Shown here: one piece after another, positions 21,710 through 33,070 of the stretch | Numbering within the stretch: position 1 is the first letter of the stretch | Layout of the letters: every line of letters begins with the position of its first letter | NCBI GenBank assembly: GCA_029747585.1 | Contig: JAPEVF010000031.1 | Span: forward strand, 106,515 to 170,514 | From: Pleurotus djamor | Taxonomy: Eukaryota; Basidiomycota; Agaricomycetes; Agaricales; Pleurotaceae | Length of the DNA stretch: 64,000 nucleotides | Direction: 5' to 3' | The notes under the pieces: model-generated | The model's database searches: none | What the model saw: only the letters and a program-made list of their open reading frames with translations | What the model was told of the DNA's origin: nothing | Program-made: the position numbers and the translations under genes

Positions 21710-23467
21710 TCAATTGTCCGCAACGACAATTACACTCTTTCCGTAATTTGTGCCAGTTTGGACGTCAAGAAGGGCTTCCCCTACCTTGTCCAAACCGCGC
21801 TTGACATCCTCCAAAGACTTCAGTTTCCCATCTCTGATGAGAGCCGGAACTGTAGCGTAGAAATCGGCAGCGCCTGATGGGGTCATCAAATCTGGCACCA
21901 TTAACCCAGACATGACAATTCGCTTTACGACGACTTGCCAAAGATTCTAGGAATGGGGGAAGTGTCAGATGCAACGGTGATGGCACGAGGCTTGCATGGC
22001 GCGAACCTTGACACCATATTTTTCTCCGTCGGAATTGTACTCTGTGATCATACCGCATTCCTAAAAGAAGTTGTGAGACAATGCCATGGGTGTTGAGTCC
22101 CTGTTAGAGAGAGAACATACAATGAATCTAGCGCCGAGTTTAGCAAAGTCTAAAGCTGTTTCGAGGGTTTCTCCGCCAACATGATCCCAGTAACTGCAGA
22201 AATTGAATCGGTGTAAACGCATTGGTCAAGTGAGCAAAACGACATACATGTCAATGGGACCATGTTCTTTCAAGACTTCACGAGTACTGGTCGTTTTGTA
22301 GTTGAAAGCAACGTCAACACCAATGGTCTTCATGAATTCAACCTTTTTGTCGCTTCCAGCGGATGCAATTACTTTCAGGCCATCACGTTTGGCTAGTTGT
22401 GCGACTACACTATTGGAAGAGGGTTAAGAATGAGGCTGGTTCAAGGGATCTAGCCGACGCACGAGCCGACAGGTCCTGTCCACATTCGAGTTGTCGAGCG
22501 ATAAATACCCCACCAAGCAAGCTACGAAGAACCGACGTACCTGCTCCTGTGGTCACGAAGACCGTCTCTCCCTAATAATAGCGGTTGGCCACATTGAGAC
22601 ATAAGGTGATTGGGAGTAGCTTACTGGACGAGGCTTCGCGAAGGCTTTCCATCCAAGATAAGCAGTCTGACCTGTAAGCAAACGTCAGCGCTGAACGTTT
22701 GCGAAAGTATCTGAGTGGATGGATATCTTCACTTACCTGGCATACCGGCGATACCAACGTATAACGACCAAGGAATGCCTTCCTTGTTTTGCAGGAGCCT
22801 GAGCTGATCTATCTCCGAAAAGACAGAATATTCTTGGAAAGCTGAGGGACGAGATGGATCAATGTTATTATGGGGTATATGAACGGCGGATAGGTGGGGG
22901 TCCTTACGGAGCATCCCATAGACATGATCGCCCGGCTGTAACTTCGGGGTCTGATGGAGAGGGGGCAACTTCTGAGTCATGGATCTCTGAGAGAAACCGA
23001 CAATATGATGCGCACCTCTGAACGGAGCACAACACCAACACCCCAATTATCTAGTCTAAATTGGTTCAGGCGGTAAGCAGCAATGGGGATTCAGCGTAAC
23101 CACCAATTACTCACGGTTCACCAATCACGAAAGAAGGCTACAGAATATACGGCTTCAGTCAGGCGCACCGGTCTAAATGCCTAATGAAGGAGGCTTTGTA
23201 CCAAGTATGATGTACCAGCAGGCCGCATCTTGCCACGCAAGTACGGATCCATCGAAAGAACAAGGGTCTTCAGGAGTATACCGCCGTTGAGAGGTACATT
23301 GTCGAGATCAATCGTCTGACTGTCATTGTACACGGTCGTTCTTCCGGGGATGGGAAATCCTACAACATGGGAGATACATCAGAAAGCCACGAAGATTCTA
23401 CGAACTGGAGGAACACACCTGTCGGGATTTCGTTGAAAAGATGACGTCCATTTCGTACGAAAGGCAT
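21710..23467 (-). CDS. NADP-dependent MDR oxidoreductase (alkenal/LTB4-reductase type), copy 1
   Basis: The family is the zinc-free medium-chain dehydrogenase/reductase group (prostaglandin/alkenal double-bond reductases), which reduce enone or alkenal C=C bonds with NADPH. Spliced from ATG at 23467: MPFVRNGRHLFNEIPTG, FPIPGRTTVYNDSQTIDL, PLNGGILLKTLVLSMDPYLR, LQPGDHVYGMLR, FQEYSVFSEIDQLRLLQN, WSLYVGIAGMPGQTAYLGWK, GETVFVTTGAGGPVGS, AQLAKRDGLKVIASAGSDKK, DVAFNYKTTST, YWDHVGGETLETALDFA, ECGMITEYNSDGEKYGVK, MVPDLMTPSGAADFYATVPA, then VIVVADN plus stop at 21710. The AGxxGxVGS cofactor loop is split by an extra intron absent from copy 2. About a dozen exons; no disabling lesion is seen. Confidence 0.8.
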
Positions 23468-23741
23468 CGTGAGGGAAGCTTGAGCTAAAGGACCAGTTGA
23501 AGCTGGAGCCCATCATGAGGTTTAAGGAACCCAGCACCTAAAGGGACCGACATGCTGATTAAACAGAGTGGCTTCCCACCAAATCGCTGACAGATGATGA
23601 CGTGCTTGATGCCTTAAGCATAGAGTATAGCGAGAATCATGGAGAAATAGACAGACAGTTGGGAAATCTGGGATATCAATGCTGTCGAATTCGAAGTCTT
23701 GTTATACACTTTCTATGATAATACTCGCACAAGTTGATTTG

Positions 23742-25386
23742 ATTATTCATCAGCGACGATGATCAGACTCTTGCCGTGGTTCTTCCCGCTTTGTACGTCT
23801 AAGATAGCCTCTCCAGCTTTATCGAGACCGTGCTTGGCGTCTTCGAGGAACTTCAGCTTGCCGTCGCGGATCATGGCGGGGACGGTGTTGTAGAAGTCTG
23901 CGGCGCCTTCTGGGGTCATGAGGTCGGGGACGAGGAATCCGTTGATGGTGATGCGCTTCCCGATGATGTGGAAGACGTTCTATGTATAGGGGAGGAAGTA
24001 AGTGACGCGTGGAAATTAGGGATGTGGGGGGNAAGGCTCACCCGGATTCCGTGACGCTCGCCAGAGAGGTTGTACTGCGAGATCATACCGCATTCCTGGA
24101 AAGGAGTGAGCACGCTGGAGGAGAACATCATTTCGCGAGGGCTTACGATGAATCGTGCGTGGACGTTGGCAGCCTCAAGCGCAGCTTCGAGGATTTCACC
24201 TCCAACGTTGTCCCAGTAGCTGTAAGTGTATAACAGTCAGTCGCGACTCCACGATCCAAAGAGAGGAAGCAGCCATACATGTCAATTGGACCGTGCTCTT
24301 CAAGCACTTTTGTCGTATCAGTGGTCTTGTAATTGAAGGCGACATCGACACCGATGGATTTCATGAATTCGACCTTCTCGTCGCTGCCGGCAGAAGCGAT
24401 GACTTTGACGCCGTCGAGCTTGGCAATTTGGGCGACGATACTAGGAGATGTTAGCGAGGATTTACAGGTAGGATGTATGGATACTCACGCTCCGACAGGT
24501 CCTGCACCCGTAGTAATGAATGCGGTTTCACCCTACGGAATCGTCGAGTTCAGCGCATTGTATCAGCTCAAATAATTCAAGAATACCTTCTTGGCTTTCG
24601 AGAAAGCCTTCCAGCCAAGGTAGGCGGTTTGACCTGTAGATGCCATGAGCATGTTTCAACCAGATGGTGTATTCGAAAGAACGGACCTGGCATGCCAGCT
24701 GCGCCAACGTAGTGCCTCCAGGGGATACCTTCCTTGTTCTCTAGCAACCTGACCTTGGGATCAGAGAAGACTGTGTACTCCTGGAAGGCTGGAAATGGCC
24801 ATTTCAGACGCATATATGAACTTAAAAGGCGGAAAACATACGAAGGAGTCCGTAGATGTGGTCTCCAGCTTTGAAGTTGGGATGCTGAATTTTCGTGGTG
24901 TCAGTTAGAGTCTTCAGCGCCCGCTTGGCAGAGAACACACCTCAGATCGCACGACGAGACCAACACCACCGTTCGCGAGCCTGAAATGAAGGCCACGACA
25001 TGAATTTCAACTTCAACAAACGCGAAACGTTGTGCTCACGGTTGCCCAATTATGAAAGGTGCCTAATCGCACCGGTCAATCAACACACTATCATCGAAGA
25101 AGTCCCCTGAGGCTACTCACCGAGTAATGCTTCGCGTCTGGGGCCTTCATTTTGCCCCGAAGATATGGATCAATCGACAAAACGAGGGTCTTGATGAGGA
25201 TACCTCCATTGAGAGGGACAGTCTCGAGATCGATGGTTTCGCTCTCGTCATGGATGGTCGTTTTCCCCGGTATGGGGTAACCTGCAAAGAAAAATCAGTC
25301 CGCCATCGTCGACGCCAACGCCGAGTAGAAAACTCACCGACTGGGATCTCGTTGAAAAGGTGACGTGCGTTCTTGATGGGTGCCAT
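23742..25386 (-). CDS. NADP-dependent MDR oxidoreductase (alkenal/LTB4-reductase type), copy 2
   Basis: The complete paralog of the adjacent gene, arranged head to tail with a 274-base spacer. From ATG at 25386: MAPIKNARHLFNEIPVG, YPIPGKTTIHDESETIDL, PLNGGILIKTLVLSIDPYLR, ANGGVGLVVRSE, FKAGDHIYGLL, FQEYTVFSDPKVRLLEN, WRHYVGAAGMPGQTAYLGWK, GETAFITTGAGPVG, AQIAKLDGVKVIASAGSDEK, DVAFNYKTTDTTKVLEEHG, YWDNVGGEILEAALEAA, ECGMISQYNLSGERHG, NGFLVPDLMTPEGAADFY, and IIVADE. The cofactor motif TTGAGPVG and the YWDNVGG segment are standard for this family. One ambiguous base (24032) lies in an intron. A TATA element (minus TTTATAAG) lies about 40 bases upstream of the ATG. Confidence 0.85.
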
Positions 25387-25420
25387 TTGTATTGTCGAGG
25401 CTGGTATCCTTTCCCCAGCT

Positions 25421-25428
25421 TATAAAGG
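25421..25428 (-). promoter_or_regulatory. TATA box of oxidoreductase copy 2
   Basis: Minus strand TTTATAAG within GGGGCCTTTATAAGCTGGGG, about 35-42 bases before the ATG at 25386. This implies a very short leader. Confidence 0.5.
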
Positions 25429-25429
25429 C

Positions 25430-26440
25430 CCCTCGACGTCGACCCCGGATGAGGGGTAATTGTCATTGCCAAGCGATGGTCTTTGTCATCGTTGCGGAAG
25501 AAGAGATACCGGGCTCCGGGTGCTCCGGGTTCAATCTGGAGGACGCGGTGTGACAGGATCACGTGTTTGGACCCATGATCGTCACGAATCGGTGTCACTT
25601 TCAACTTGAGCAAGCCCCGTCATCGTCGTGGTCAACGATGACTACAATCCTAGCTCCTACATGGTTGCGCGTAACGATGGCTGCTTCTCCCATGAACTCG
25701 AAAGCCTCTAAGAATACTGAACGAGTTTTTCCGTACCGTCATCGTCTAGCAGCATGGCATCCTAGGCGCGGACTCTGAGAGCGACATTCTCCAAAGAACT
25801 ATTGCTGGCTACTGACAATGGTGTTGTCCCAGCGTCTTCATAGATTTGTCCCAGCCATTGTCTAGTCCGCTCGGCGCTGAGCCTTGGTCGAGTCGAAAGG
25901 TGCGTTTCCTAATACCCAGTTCCCGAGATTATCATGAACTCATACGGTTCATGTACAGAGTTCGTGGCATTTCCGACTCAGAATAGGATGCCTACACCTT
26001 TGCTTGAATTATTTCTGGTCTGGACGACGCTGGGGGAGTACCACGACCCATGGAACCACGCACGTTGGGACTTTGTCACACGAAGATAAGGCTCGCGTAA
26101 TTTCTGTTCCAAAAGGGCGGATGGAGGCGAGCATTGCGAAGAACATTGGGAGCTCTCGCAGATTGTGAGTACGCCGTTCGTAACAGCGTTTCCGTTCTCT
26201 TATTGGCTCCCAACCCTAAGAATGAGTTGTAGACATGCCGCAACAGAAGCATCGTTCCCGTCTACTCCCTGAACTGCTTCTGCCAGACACGTGGAAGTCG
26301 CAATGGTTGATGAGGGTACAAACGACATACTCATAGATCCTTGCCTCTGTCAATCATCAGTCATGCTCCATGCCGCGCTGTCCTTGATCAATAGGTGCGT
26401 CATGCGTATCTTCACCATGAGGTTATCATTGAGCTTCCCT
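25430..26440. other. unannotated region upstream of oxidoreductase copy 2
   Basis: There are open-frame pieces on the minus strand (for example about 25780-26100), but they carry stops in all frames and have no recognisable family. This is possibly an old gene relic; I cannot identify it. Confidence 0.3.
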
Positions 26441-26444
26441 TCCG

Positions 26445-27165
26445 GATCGCGTGCAAATTAGTACCCATCGTCCTTTATGTTGTCGACGCCGTTGCCAGTT
26501 GAAGCCTGCAACAACGACCAGATCTATTTCTTCGAGCAAAGACACAACGCGACTTGTTGACGATCATTCCGCCGCCTCTACTCTGAAGCTTCATTCGAGG
26601 GTGTGTTTGTCCGTCCCCTCGTACAGCCTGAGACTCTCGACGATTCGGCCTTTTAATTAAATCAGTGGGATGAATCAGAATGGCTATCGACCTACCCGTC
26701 CATTCTGAACGATGATTCAATACCTCATCGCTGCATGAAGGGGTAGAAGAGGCTACAACCATCACCACTTGCCTCTCTCCTGACCAAAACTCCCTCCGAC
26801 GAGCTCAAGAACATAGATAGACATGTTCGCTCTGACTTGAATTTCGCATAGACGAATCCGCGGTCGCATAGACGATATCAAACCTTGTCGGGATCGGCGG
26901 TAGCGAGCCGCCTCTCCACACCCAATCCAAGAAGTGACTGATTATAACGGTGCCCTACTCGCGTCCATGTACCTACGTACTACACCGATATGAGTGCGGT
27001 ACTCAAACAGATATTTACGATATTCCCTATTCCGACTCCACGTTTTCCTCGTCCTCCTCGTCATCCCTGTCATCATCAGAGACATAATAAACTGAGCTCA
27101 GATAGGGAGTGTGTCCTGATGAAACCCAAGGCGTGCACGAGGAAGACAGCTTGGCCATTACGAGT
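26445..27165 (-). repeat. inverted, diverged copy of the 3' end and downstream flank of the F-box/SUKH-like gene
   Basis: Relative to 59430-60060 (sense, downstream of the gene at 58656) this stretch is in opposite orientation. The conserved part at 27010-27160 encodes, on the minus strand, the gene's C-terminal acidic tail region (AKLSSSCTPW, then the TPYLSSVYYVSDDDRDDEED segment). The flank at 26445-26660 matches 59860-60060, including the repeat-type segment at 26860-26960. The N-terminal four fifths of the gene are absent here, so this is a relic, not a gene. Confidence 0.65.
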
Positions 27166-28240
27166 CCTGAGTGCAACGAAGGCTCGTTGATACGAAACGA
27201 AGTTTCTCTTAGCATCAGCTTTTTCGTGGGATAGCTCGGTACGCCCTCCGATTGGCCAATCGCCTCTAGCGCGCATCGCTGATTGGATGGCCTTTGTTTA
27301 CGCTTTATTTGTTCGTTTTGCAAAAGTCACGCCTCTCTTTTCTTCCCACGCCGTGGTCTGGACCGCACCAGACTCGCCCCCTCTCCAGCCCCCTTGCTTT
27401 CGCTCCTATCATTCACAACTCTTGCTTCGTGGGGAGCTTCTCTCGTCCTTCTCAGAGGATCGACTGACTATAATTATCATCCTCTCGTCATAGAAGTTGG
27501 TTTCCAGCCTACTCTCGGCCTTGAACACTGCAGTAATATGAGAGGCGCACCCACCCCCCCTTCTGTTTACGTACCCCGATGGCCGTTGTCACAGTCCTGA
27601 CGTCCAAGTCTCAAATGCTCGCGCCTCCTCGATTCAACCTACCTGTCTCAAATTCTTCCCATGCTTGCTCGAAACCTGTCTTATGGACTCCAACGGACTT
27701 ACTTTAATTTTGATATTGACGGGGAAAGCGTATTAGATGCCGGGATTCAATGTTACAGGAAGGCAACCCGAATTCCTATGGCACGTATCTTTGCGTTAAA
27801 ATGTTGTTCAACCCCCTTTGACATTGTTACTGAACTTCTTCCCACTGCCCGTGGTCAATCAGCGCTGCAGTCTTGTCCTTAAAGATGGTGCGTGGAGCCC
27901 TCTTTCGTCTGATTGAAGGGGTTGGTCCCACAGAAGGTCAACGTCGTCTTTGATCCTATTATCTTGACGATCGTCTTTGAAGGGCATGCAACTACCTTCA
28001 CATGCGCTACCGAAGTTCACGTCTGGAAAGCTCTTGTCTGGTCAGACGCTTTGGATGATCTGCACAAACTGCGGCAAAGGTCAAGAAACCATTGTACCAA
28101 GAGATAAGGTGGAGACAAAGCGGTGAATGTACACATTGACAGTACTTATCCCTCATGGGGTGTGCACTCTCTGCGGTTGTGGGGGTCACATAAAGTTTGT
28201 CGATGTCATGTCCACCACGTCCGACTTGCATACCGATCAG
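27166..28240. other. unrecognised region, probable relic sequence
   Basis: Plus-strand frames at 27283-27600 and 27661-27882 have no recognisable similarity, and I cannot build a spliced gene from them. Codon use looks random. It precedes the tandem exon-intron relics beginning near 28245. Confidence 0.3.
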
Positions 28241-28244
28241 CAAA

Positions 28245-29500
28245 ACAAAGATACGTGAGTGACAGACACAATCGCAGTTTCAAAACAACTCACATATGTT
28301 TCGTAGAGATCCTACGAACGTCCTCCCGGTGTTCTTCCGGCGTTCCAGTCCAATTTCAAAAATTTGACCATGAACGCGTCCTCCGTGGTCGAAATTTTGA
28401 AAACTCGACCTAGCCTTTCGTAAACATGGGTGAACGTCCGCGCATGACGTACCAACTCGGGGGTATGGTTTGATTTGGCCAGCGTTTCGGCGTTTTNGGA
28501 GTTACTCAATGACTTCTGTGATGCCTGGAGGAATCACGAAAAACAAAGATAGGTGAGTAACACGAACACCAATGGCTACGAATTAACTCACATATGGTTT
28601 GTATAGGTTGTACGACCGTACCCCCAGCGCTCGTCTCGCGTCTCCAGCCATTTTTCAAGATTTCAACCTTGGAGGACGTTCATGGCCGAAATTTTGAAAA
28701 CTCGACCAACCCCTTCGCAAACTTGGGTGGACGTACGCGCATGACGTATGAACTCGGGTGTACAGTTTTGGACTACCAGCGTTTCGGGGTTCTGGAGTTA
28801 TTCAGGCATTTTCGATCGGTCGGGGGGGAAACCAAAAGTACTGTCCGTCACGTCGATGTGGATGCCTTTCAACTGACACTCAACGACTTACAGATGACTC
28901 GTCTTCAAGGCGCAGCAAGAACCTAGTCGACACATCAAGGTTCGAGCTCGGAAATCGAGAAATTCAAGATTTTGCGCGGATTTGATGACCTCGGGCAAAA
29001 ATATCATAATCGCAGCCTTGCCTTTTGTAAGCTCGGTTGGAGGTGCGTGTGTGACCCAGGAACTCGTCCGTATAGTTGGGTTAGGGCAGCGTAGCGGCGT
29101 TGGTGACTTATTCGAAGATTTGTGCGGCGGCGGGGGACGATGGGATGATCTTGGTCATGGCCTGGATTTCGTTGTCAGGGCTTTCGGAGTGATGCCAGAC
29201 AACGAACGTAGGGGTGACGTACCGTGAAGTTCCAACGATAATCTAACCGTTCATTCCAGATTTGGACGGAGAAATCAAGAATTCTGCGGGGAGGAGGAAA
29301 AAGTGAGAATGATACATCGTGAGTGATATAGTCAATGAAACAGCTTAGGAATACTTACATTGTCATAAAAGATTATCTTGAATCGCTTCGCATGCACCGC
29401 ATCCATGGTTTTTCACAGATTTCAGATTCGCGGTCAATGGGACGACCAGAGCACCGACATCGCAATTTCTACTCGCGAGCGCCTTGTAAACTCGGTCAGG
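28245..29500 (+). repeat. tandem degenerate exon-intron repeat units (period about 300 b)
   Basis: At least three units on the plus strand, with a possible fourth. Units 1 and 2 each begin AAAACAAAGATA(C/G) followed by an intron-like GTGAGT...AACTCACATATG...TAG (donors at 28255 and 28554). They share CGAAATTTTGAAAACTCGACC (28391 and 28688, a period of about 298) and CGCGCATGACGTA(C/T). Unit 3 (about 28960-29130) keeps the reading pattern PF-x5-GG..T-x-EL...QR-x-GV-x-x-LF in the same frame as unit 2. A donor-acceptor pair at 29319-29376 may mark unit 4. Conserved splice signals imply duplicated exons of one unknown gene. Stops and an ambiguous base (28497) indicate decay. Confidence 0.6.
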
Positions 29501-29745
29501 GCTGCCGATATGATGTAGGACTCTGTGCGTACCAGAATTACCCACTGATAGTTTAAGGTCGTCGCGCAATTCTTGAATTCTGCGGTCATGCAGGGTTTGG
29601 GTAGGTAAGTTCGAAGATTTCATCTATAAAACCAAGTAGTACTGAGTGTGGTGACTTATGATCTCTCTCTGCTGTTTGATCTACATACTTGGACTCTAGG
29701 GCCTCTCTGTGGGCTTGGTACCTGTATCTGTCAGTCTGTCTGCAT

Positions 29746-30135
29746 TTAATGGACTTCGTGCGACAGAAAATGAAAGGACTCGTATGCCGTGCCGTGGCAA
29801 CGGCCCACAGACCAAGTCTTTGTAGGTAGCCCTTTAGCAAAGACAATAGGGACTTCTTGCTTTACACCCAGTCCGTGCAAGTAACGGAGATAAGTGACTA
29901 GAGATCGAAGGTGACCTACCCAACCCCTCAGCTTTTGGTCCGCTTCAGCATCCTCACGGAATTCGTGGTCCGACTCAAAGGTCCTGACGACTTGGTCCCG
30001 ATATTTCCCATCCAACATCAACCAAGTCGTGTGCTCATTCCTTTCCATGAGTACCGGTAGACCAGGGAGTGGTTGAATGAAATCCGTCTGAACCATTTCA
30101 ACCGCTGGGTCAAGGTCGAAGTCTGGATCGACATC
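29746..30135 (-). pseudogene. internal fragment of the F-box/SUKH-like gene family
   Basis: Minus strand encodes MVQTDFIQPLPGLPVLMERN, then TTWLMLDGKYRDQVVRTFES and SLVTYLRYLHGLGVKQEVP. This is close to residues about 160-255 of the intact genes at 58656 and 43299. The N-terminal F-box and the C-terminal acidic tail are missing. The sequence diverges sharply at about 29815 and 30135, leaving a roughly 300-base internal piece, so it cannot encode a full protein. Confidence 0.75.
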
Positions 30136-30275
30136 CTGGTCAGAGGGATGCGAAGATCGATGTGTGATGTTCTTTGATTGATAACTCGTAGAATTCCTCA
30201 GGGTGGCGTCCGTAGTTCAACAAATGATCTAACGCAAGGAGGTTTGCCGCATTTAGCTTAGGGATCATGTAAGTA

Positions 30276-32411
30276 TTATAAAAGGAACAAAGCAATGCTT
30301 GAGGCAAAGAAGATACGAGATACAAGGGGTGCTAACAAGTAGCCAGCGTTACGTTGACTAGAGCTGGGCATCGCGGATGGAACAGCAAGTCTTAATGTAG
30401 TAAGGGCGGACAGGTCGGTGATGAAGGCAGGCGTCGACGGGCTGACAGTGGTGACGGGTACCCCAGCTGTAGCGGTGGGAGCTAGATCGTAAGTCGCTGT
30501 AATCAACTGTGAGCGGAAGGGGTAGGGACGAGAGAGGTATCTGACTGACATTCAAAGTTGCCACCGCTGTTACGAGCGTCTTGCACAGCCTGAGCGAAGA
30601 CCTCAGAGATGTTCTGCGGGACCAACGACAGGAATCCGATGCGAGGAGGATCGACCGAGGGATGTGTGAGGTTACCGTAGTGGAAGGCCACAAGATTACT
30701 GCAAAGGAGTCAGCGAGGAACTATTAGACGGCGGTGAAACTCACGATCTTAGGAAAGGATCTCCCAAACTCCAACGATATAGCGAACCTCTCGAAGGAGC
30801 ATCCGTAGAAACGAGGTTGTCAGCGACGCAGTTATCAACGCTGTTCTTCTTGTACTGCCCAATGAAATCACGGGGGTCCACGGGGAATTTCTACGAGAAC
30901 ATCAGTACAAGTTCGACAATGTAATGATGGAGGGGCCCTACCTTCCCACCAATTTCGAAGGCAAGCGTCCGTGGAATGGAACATGGTAGAACAGCATCAG
31001 CTTGAGGATCGTTGGATGCAGCGAATGTGGGCGAGACTTGTCTGAGGATATTGTGTACCACATCAGATGGCCCTCGAATGAGAGAGTTTCCCTATGGTTG
31101 ACTTGAGGAAACGACACGGAGTAGAGGGCGGCAACACGTACCGTATCTATCAATGCGGAAACACGACCACTAGCAGGAGCTTTAACAGGGACTTCAGAAT
31201 CTGGAAGTCGTCGGCCATCAAGGAAAACGCCTCCAATGTCAATCTCCCATCGACTAAAAGAAAGCGGTGTCAGAGATGGAAGGCTTTGAGAATAGGTTCT
31301 TCGTACGAGGGAAACACTTCGTCGGGTGCAAAACGAGGGGCTTTCAAACCACCCTCCTCGTGAGAGTACCGGCGAACGGGGACCCAGGTAAGGGATGAAT
31401 TATCGATGCCGTCAGGTAGTTTGCCGACAGTGAGTAGTCCCTGGCCACCTATATCAATTGTGTTACGCTGTAGGGTAATCTAAGGATCTCGGTCAACAGA
31501 CATATTCCAAAGGGAAGGACAGCAAACGAACCGTAAACATCGGTGCGGCTAGTTGGTTTGTCATAGAGATCCTGGACAGCAACGGTCCATCCAAGTACGT
31601 CCCGAACACGAAGTCGTCGGTCTCCTCGGGACTGCCAAACTATGGTCGCTGTTAGCGCGGGCCATAAATGCGAATTGAGAAACTGACCTGCTGATTGACT
31701 GCGGCATGTTGGATAGAACTGAAGCCAAGATAAGCATAAATAGTTCAAGCAGACAAGCGGAACGCGTACCTGGTACTGGGAAAACCAAGCCCAAAAATTC
31801 CAGCAGCACCGAACCTCACTGTGGGATTCGTCGTATTCTCTATTGCCGCAAAGTGCTGGTCTGTCATAGCGATCCCGGCTACCGTCACCGTATCCTTGCC
31901 AATCAACCCCGACGCGTATGTCCCGGTCTTGGAATCTCCGTAGCGCATGATAACGTTGGCTCCGATGGGCTTGAGAGAAGCACTAGGGAAGGTAGTTGAG
32001 GCTCCCGCTTCGCAGACGTCGGATTTGCAAGTGTCGGTGACGACCCATAAGTCGCTGGAGCCAGTATCTGAGGACAATGAGGCGTCGGCGCTAGGAAGCA
32101 TAGAGGAAACGCACCGAGATGAAGGGATGTCGTGACCGAGCCTATCTTCACGGGGACGCTATACAAGCTGGGATTGGACTGTCAGACGCCATAAACTCGC
32201 AAATTGGGCAGGTAACTCACAGGTCTGCTATGTTCCCCAAGCCCGTTGACCCGCTTGCTCCAGACTGAGTCCTCCGTAGGATAGGTAGTTCATAGGTTCC
32301 AGCCGTTGATGAGTTTGCCGTGCTCAAGGAACGTCGTGTACCAAAAGGAATAGCCAGAATCAAGGAAGGAAAGAAAAGGAATAGATTGAAAATGGTTGGA
32401 AATGAAAACAT
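30276..32411 (-). CDS. GPI-anchored pepsin-like aspartic protease (family A1)
   Basis: About 14 exons on the minus strand. From ATG at 32411: signal peptide MFSFPTIFNLFLFFPSLILA, a propeptide, then LYSVPVKIGSVTTSLHLDTG and SSDLWVVTDTC. DTGSS is the first catalytic aspartate motif, assembled across the 32115/32067 intron. Then follow the AAGIFGLGFPS flap-following segment, FGSPEETDDFVFGTYLDG, TIDIGGQGLLTVGKLPDG, FPSRWEIDIGGVFLDG and the second catalytic motif ALIDTGNSLIRGPS. The C-terminus is a Thr/Ser/Pro stalk (TVSPSTPAFITDLS) and a hydrophobic tail (YLLAPLVSRIFFASSIALFL) directly before the stop, as in GPI-anchored yapsin-like enzymes. It would act at the plasma membrane or wall, for example in shedding or maturing surface proteins. 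The DTGN in place of the usual DTGT/DTGS at site two is worth noting. Confidence 0.85.
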
Positions 32412-33070
32412 GGTTGCGACCGGCGCTTTGAAGGAAAGTTGCAAAAGGTTGCAGACGAACGCGAAGACAAAGGCCGCCTGGTCAACATTGATGTGGAGGC
32501 GTGTAGAGCTTTATGAGGGCGACATGGGTGGTAGCGACGACATGGTGGTTGCGAGGAAGAACTGACGTAAACAAAATCCAGGGACATTGATCAACGGAAT
32601 CAATTGTGACCGCTTGGCATAATCAATCCTTCCGCTGAAGCTGCTTTCCTCGACGGTGCACGCCCAGGCATCTAGCACGCTTATATGTATCGTTTGGCTT
32701 CGCTGAATGATTTCCAGCAGCTATCCGTAACGGCCGAGGACGACTAGAGAGATTTCGAAATTGGTTGAGGGTCAGTTTGGCTCGGCGCCTTGGCTAAACA
32801 CATTCGCACAAATCAACGCCCATGTCATCCCAATACGTTCAGCCCGGTCGGATATCATAGGTGCGGTGAGACCCATTGCAAGCGAGGTGATTCTTCTGTT
32901 CTGAGCATAATTAAACGTAGGTCCTACGCACAGCACACAGCATAAGACAATGTTTGAGTGGCTTAGGAATGGAACGTACCTTGGATAAACGGCATGCCAA
33001 CGGAATACCTGGTCTGGCTGGATGACTGTGGCACGGCTGATTGATACAAATTGACAAATGACTGTCTCGG
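32412..33070. other. intergenic: protease promoter and F-box 3' flank
   Basis: No coding signal. It lies between the 5' end of the aspartic protease and the 3' end of the 33071-34309 F-box gene. Confidence 0.4.
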
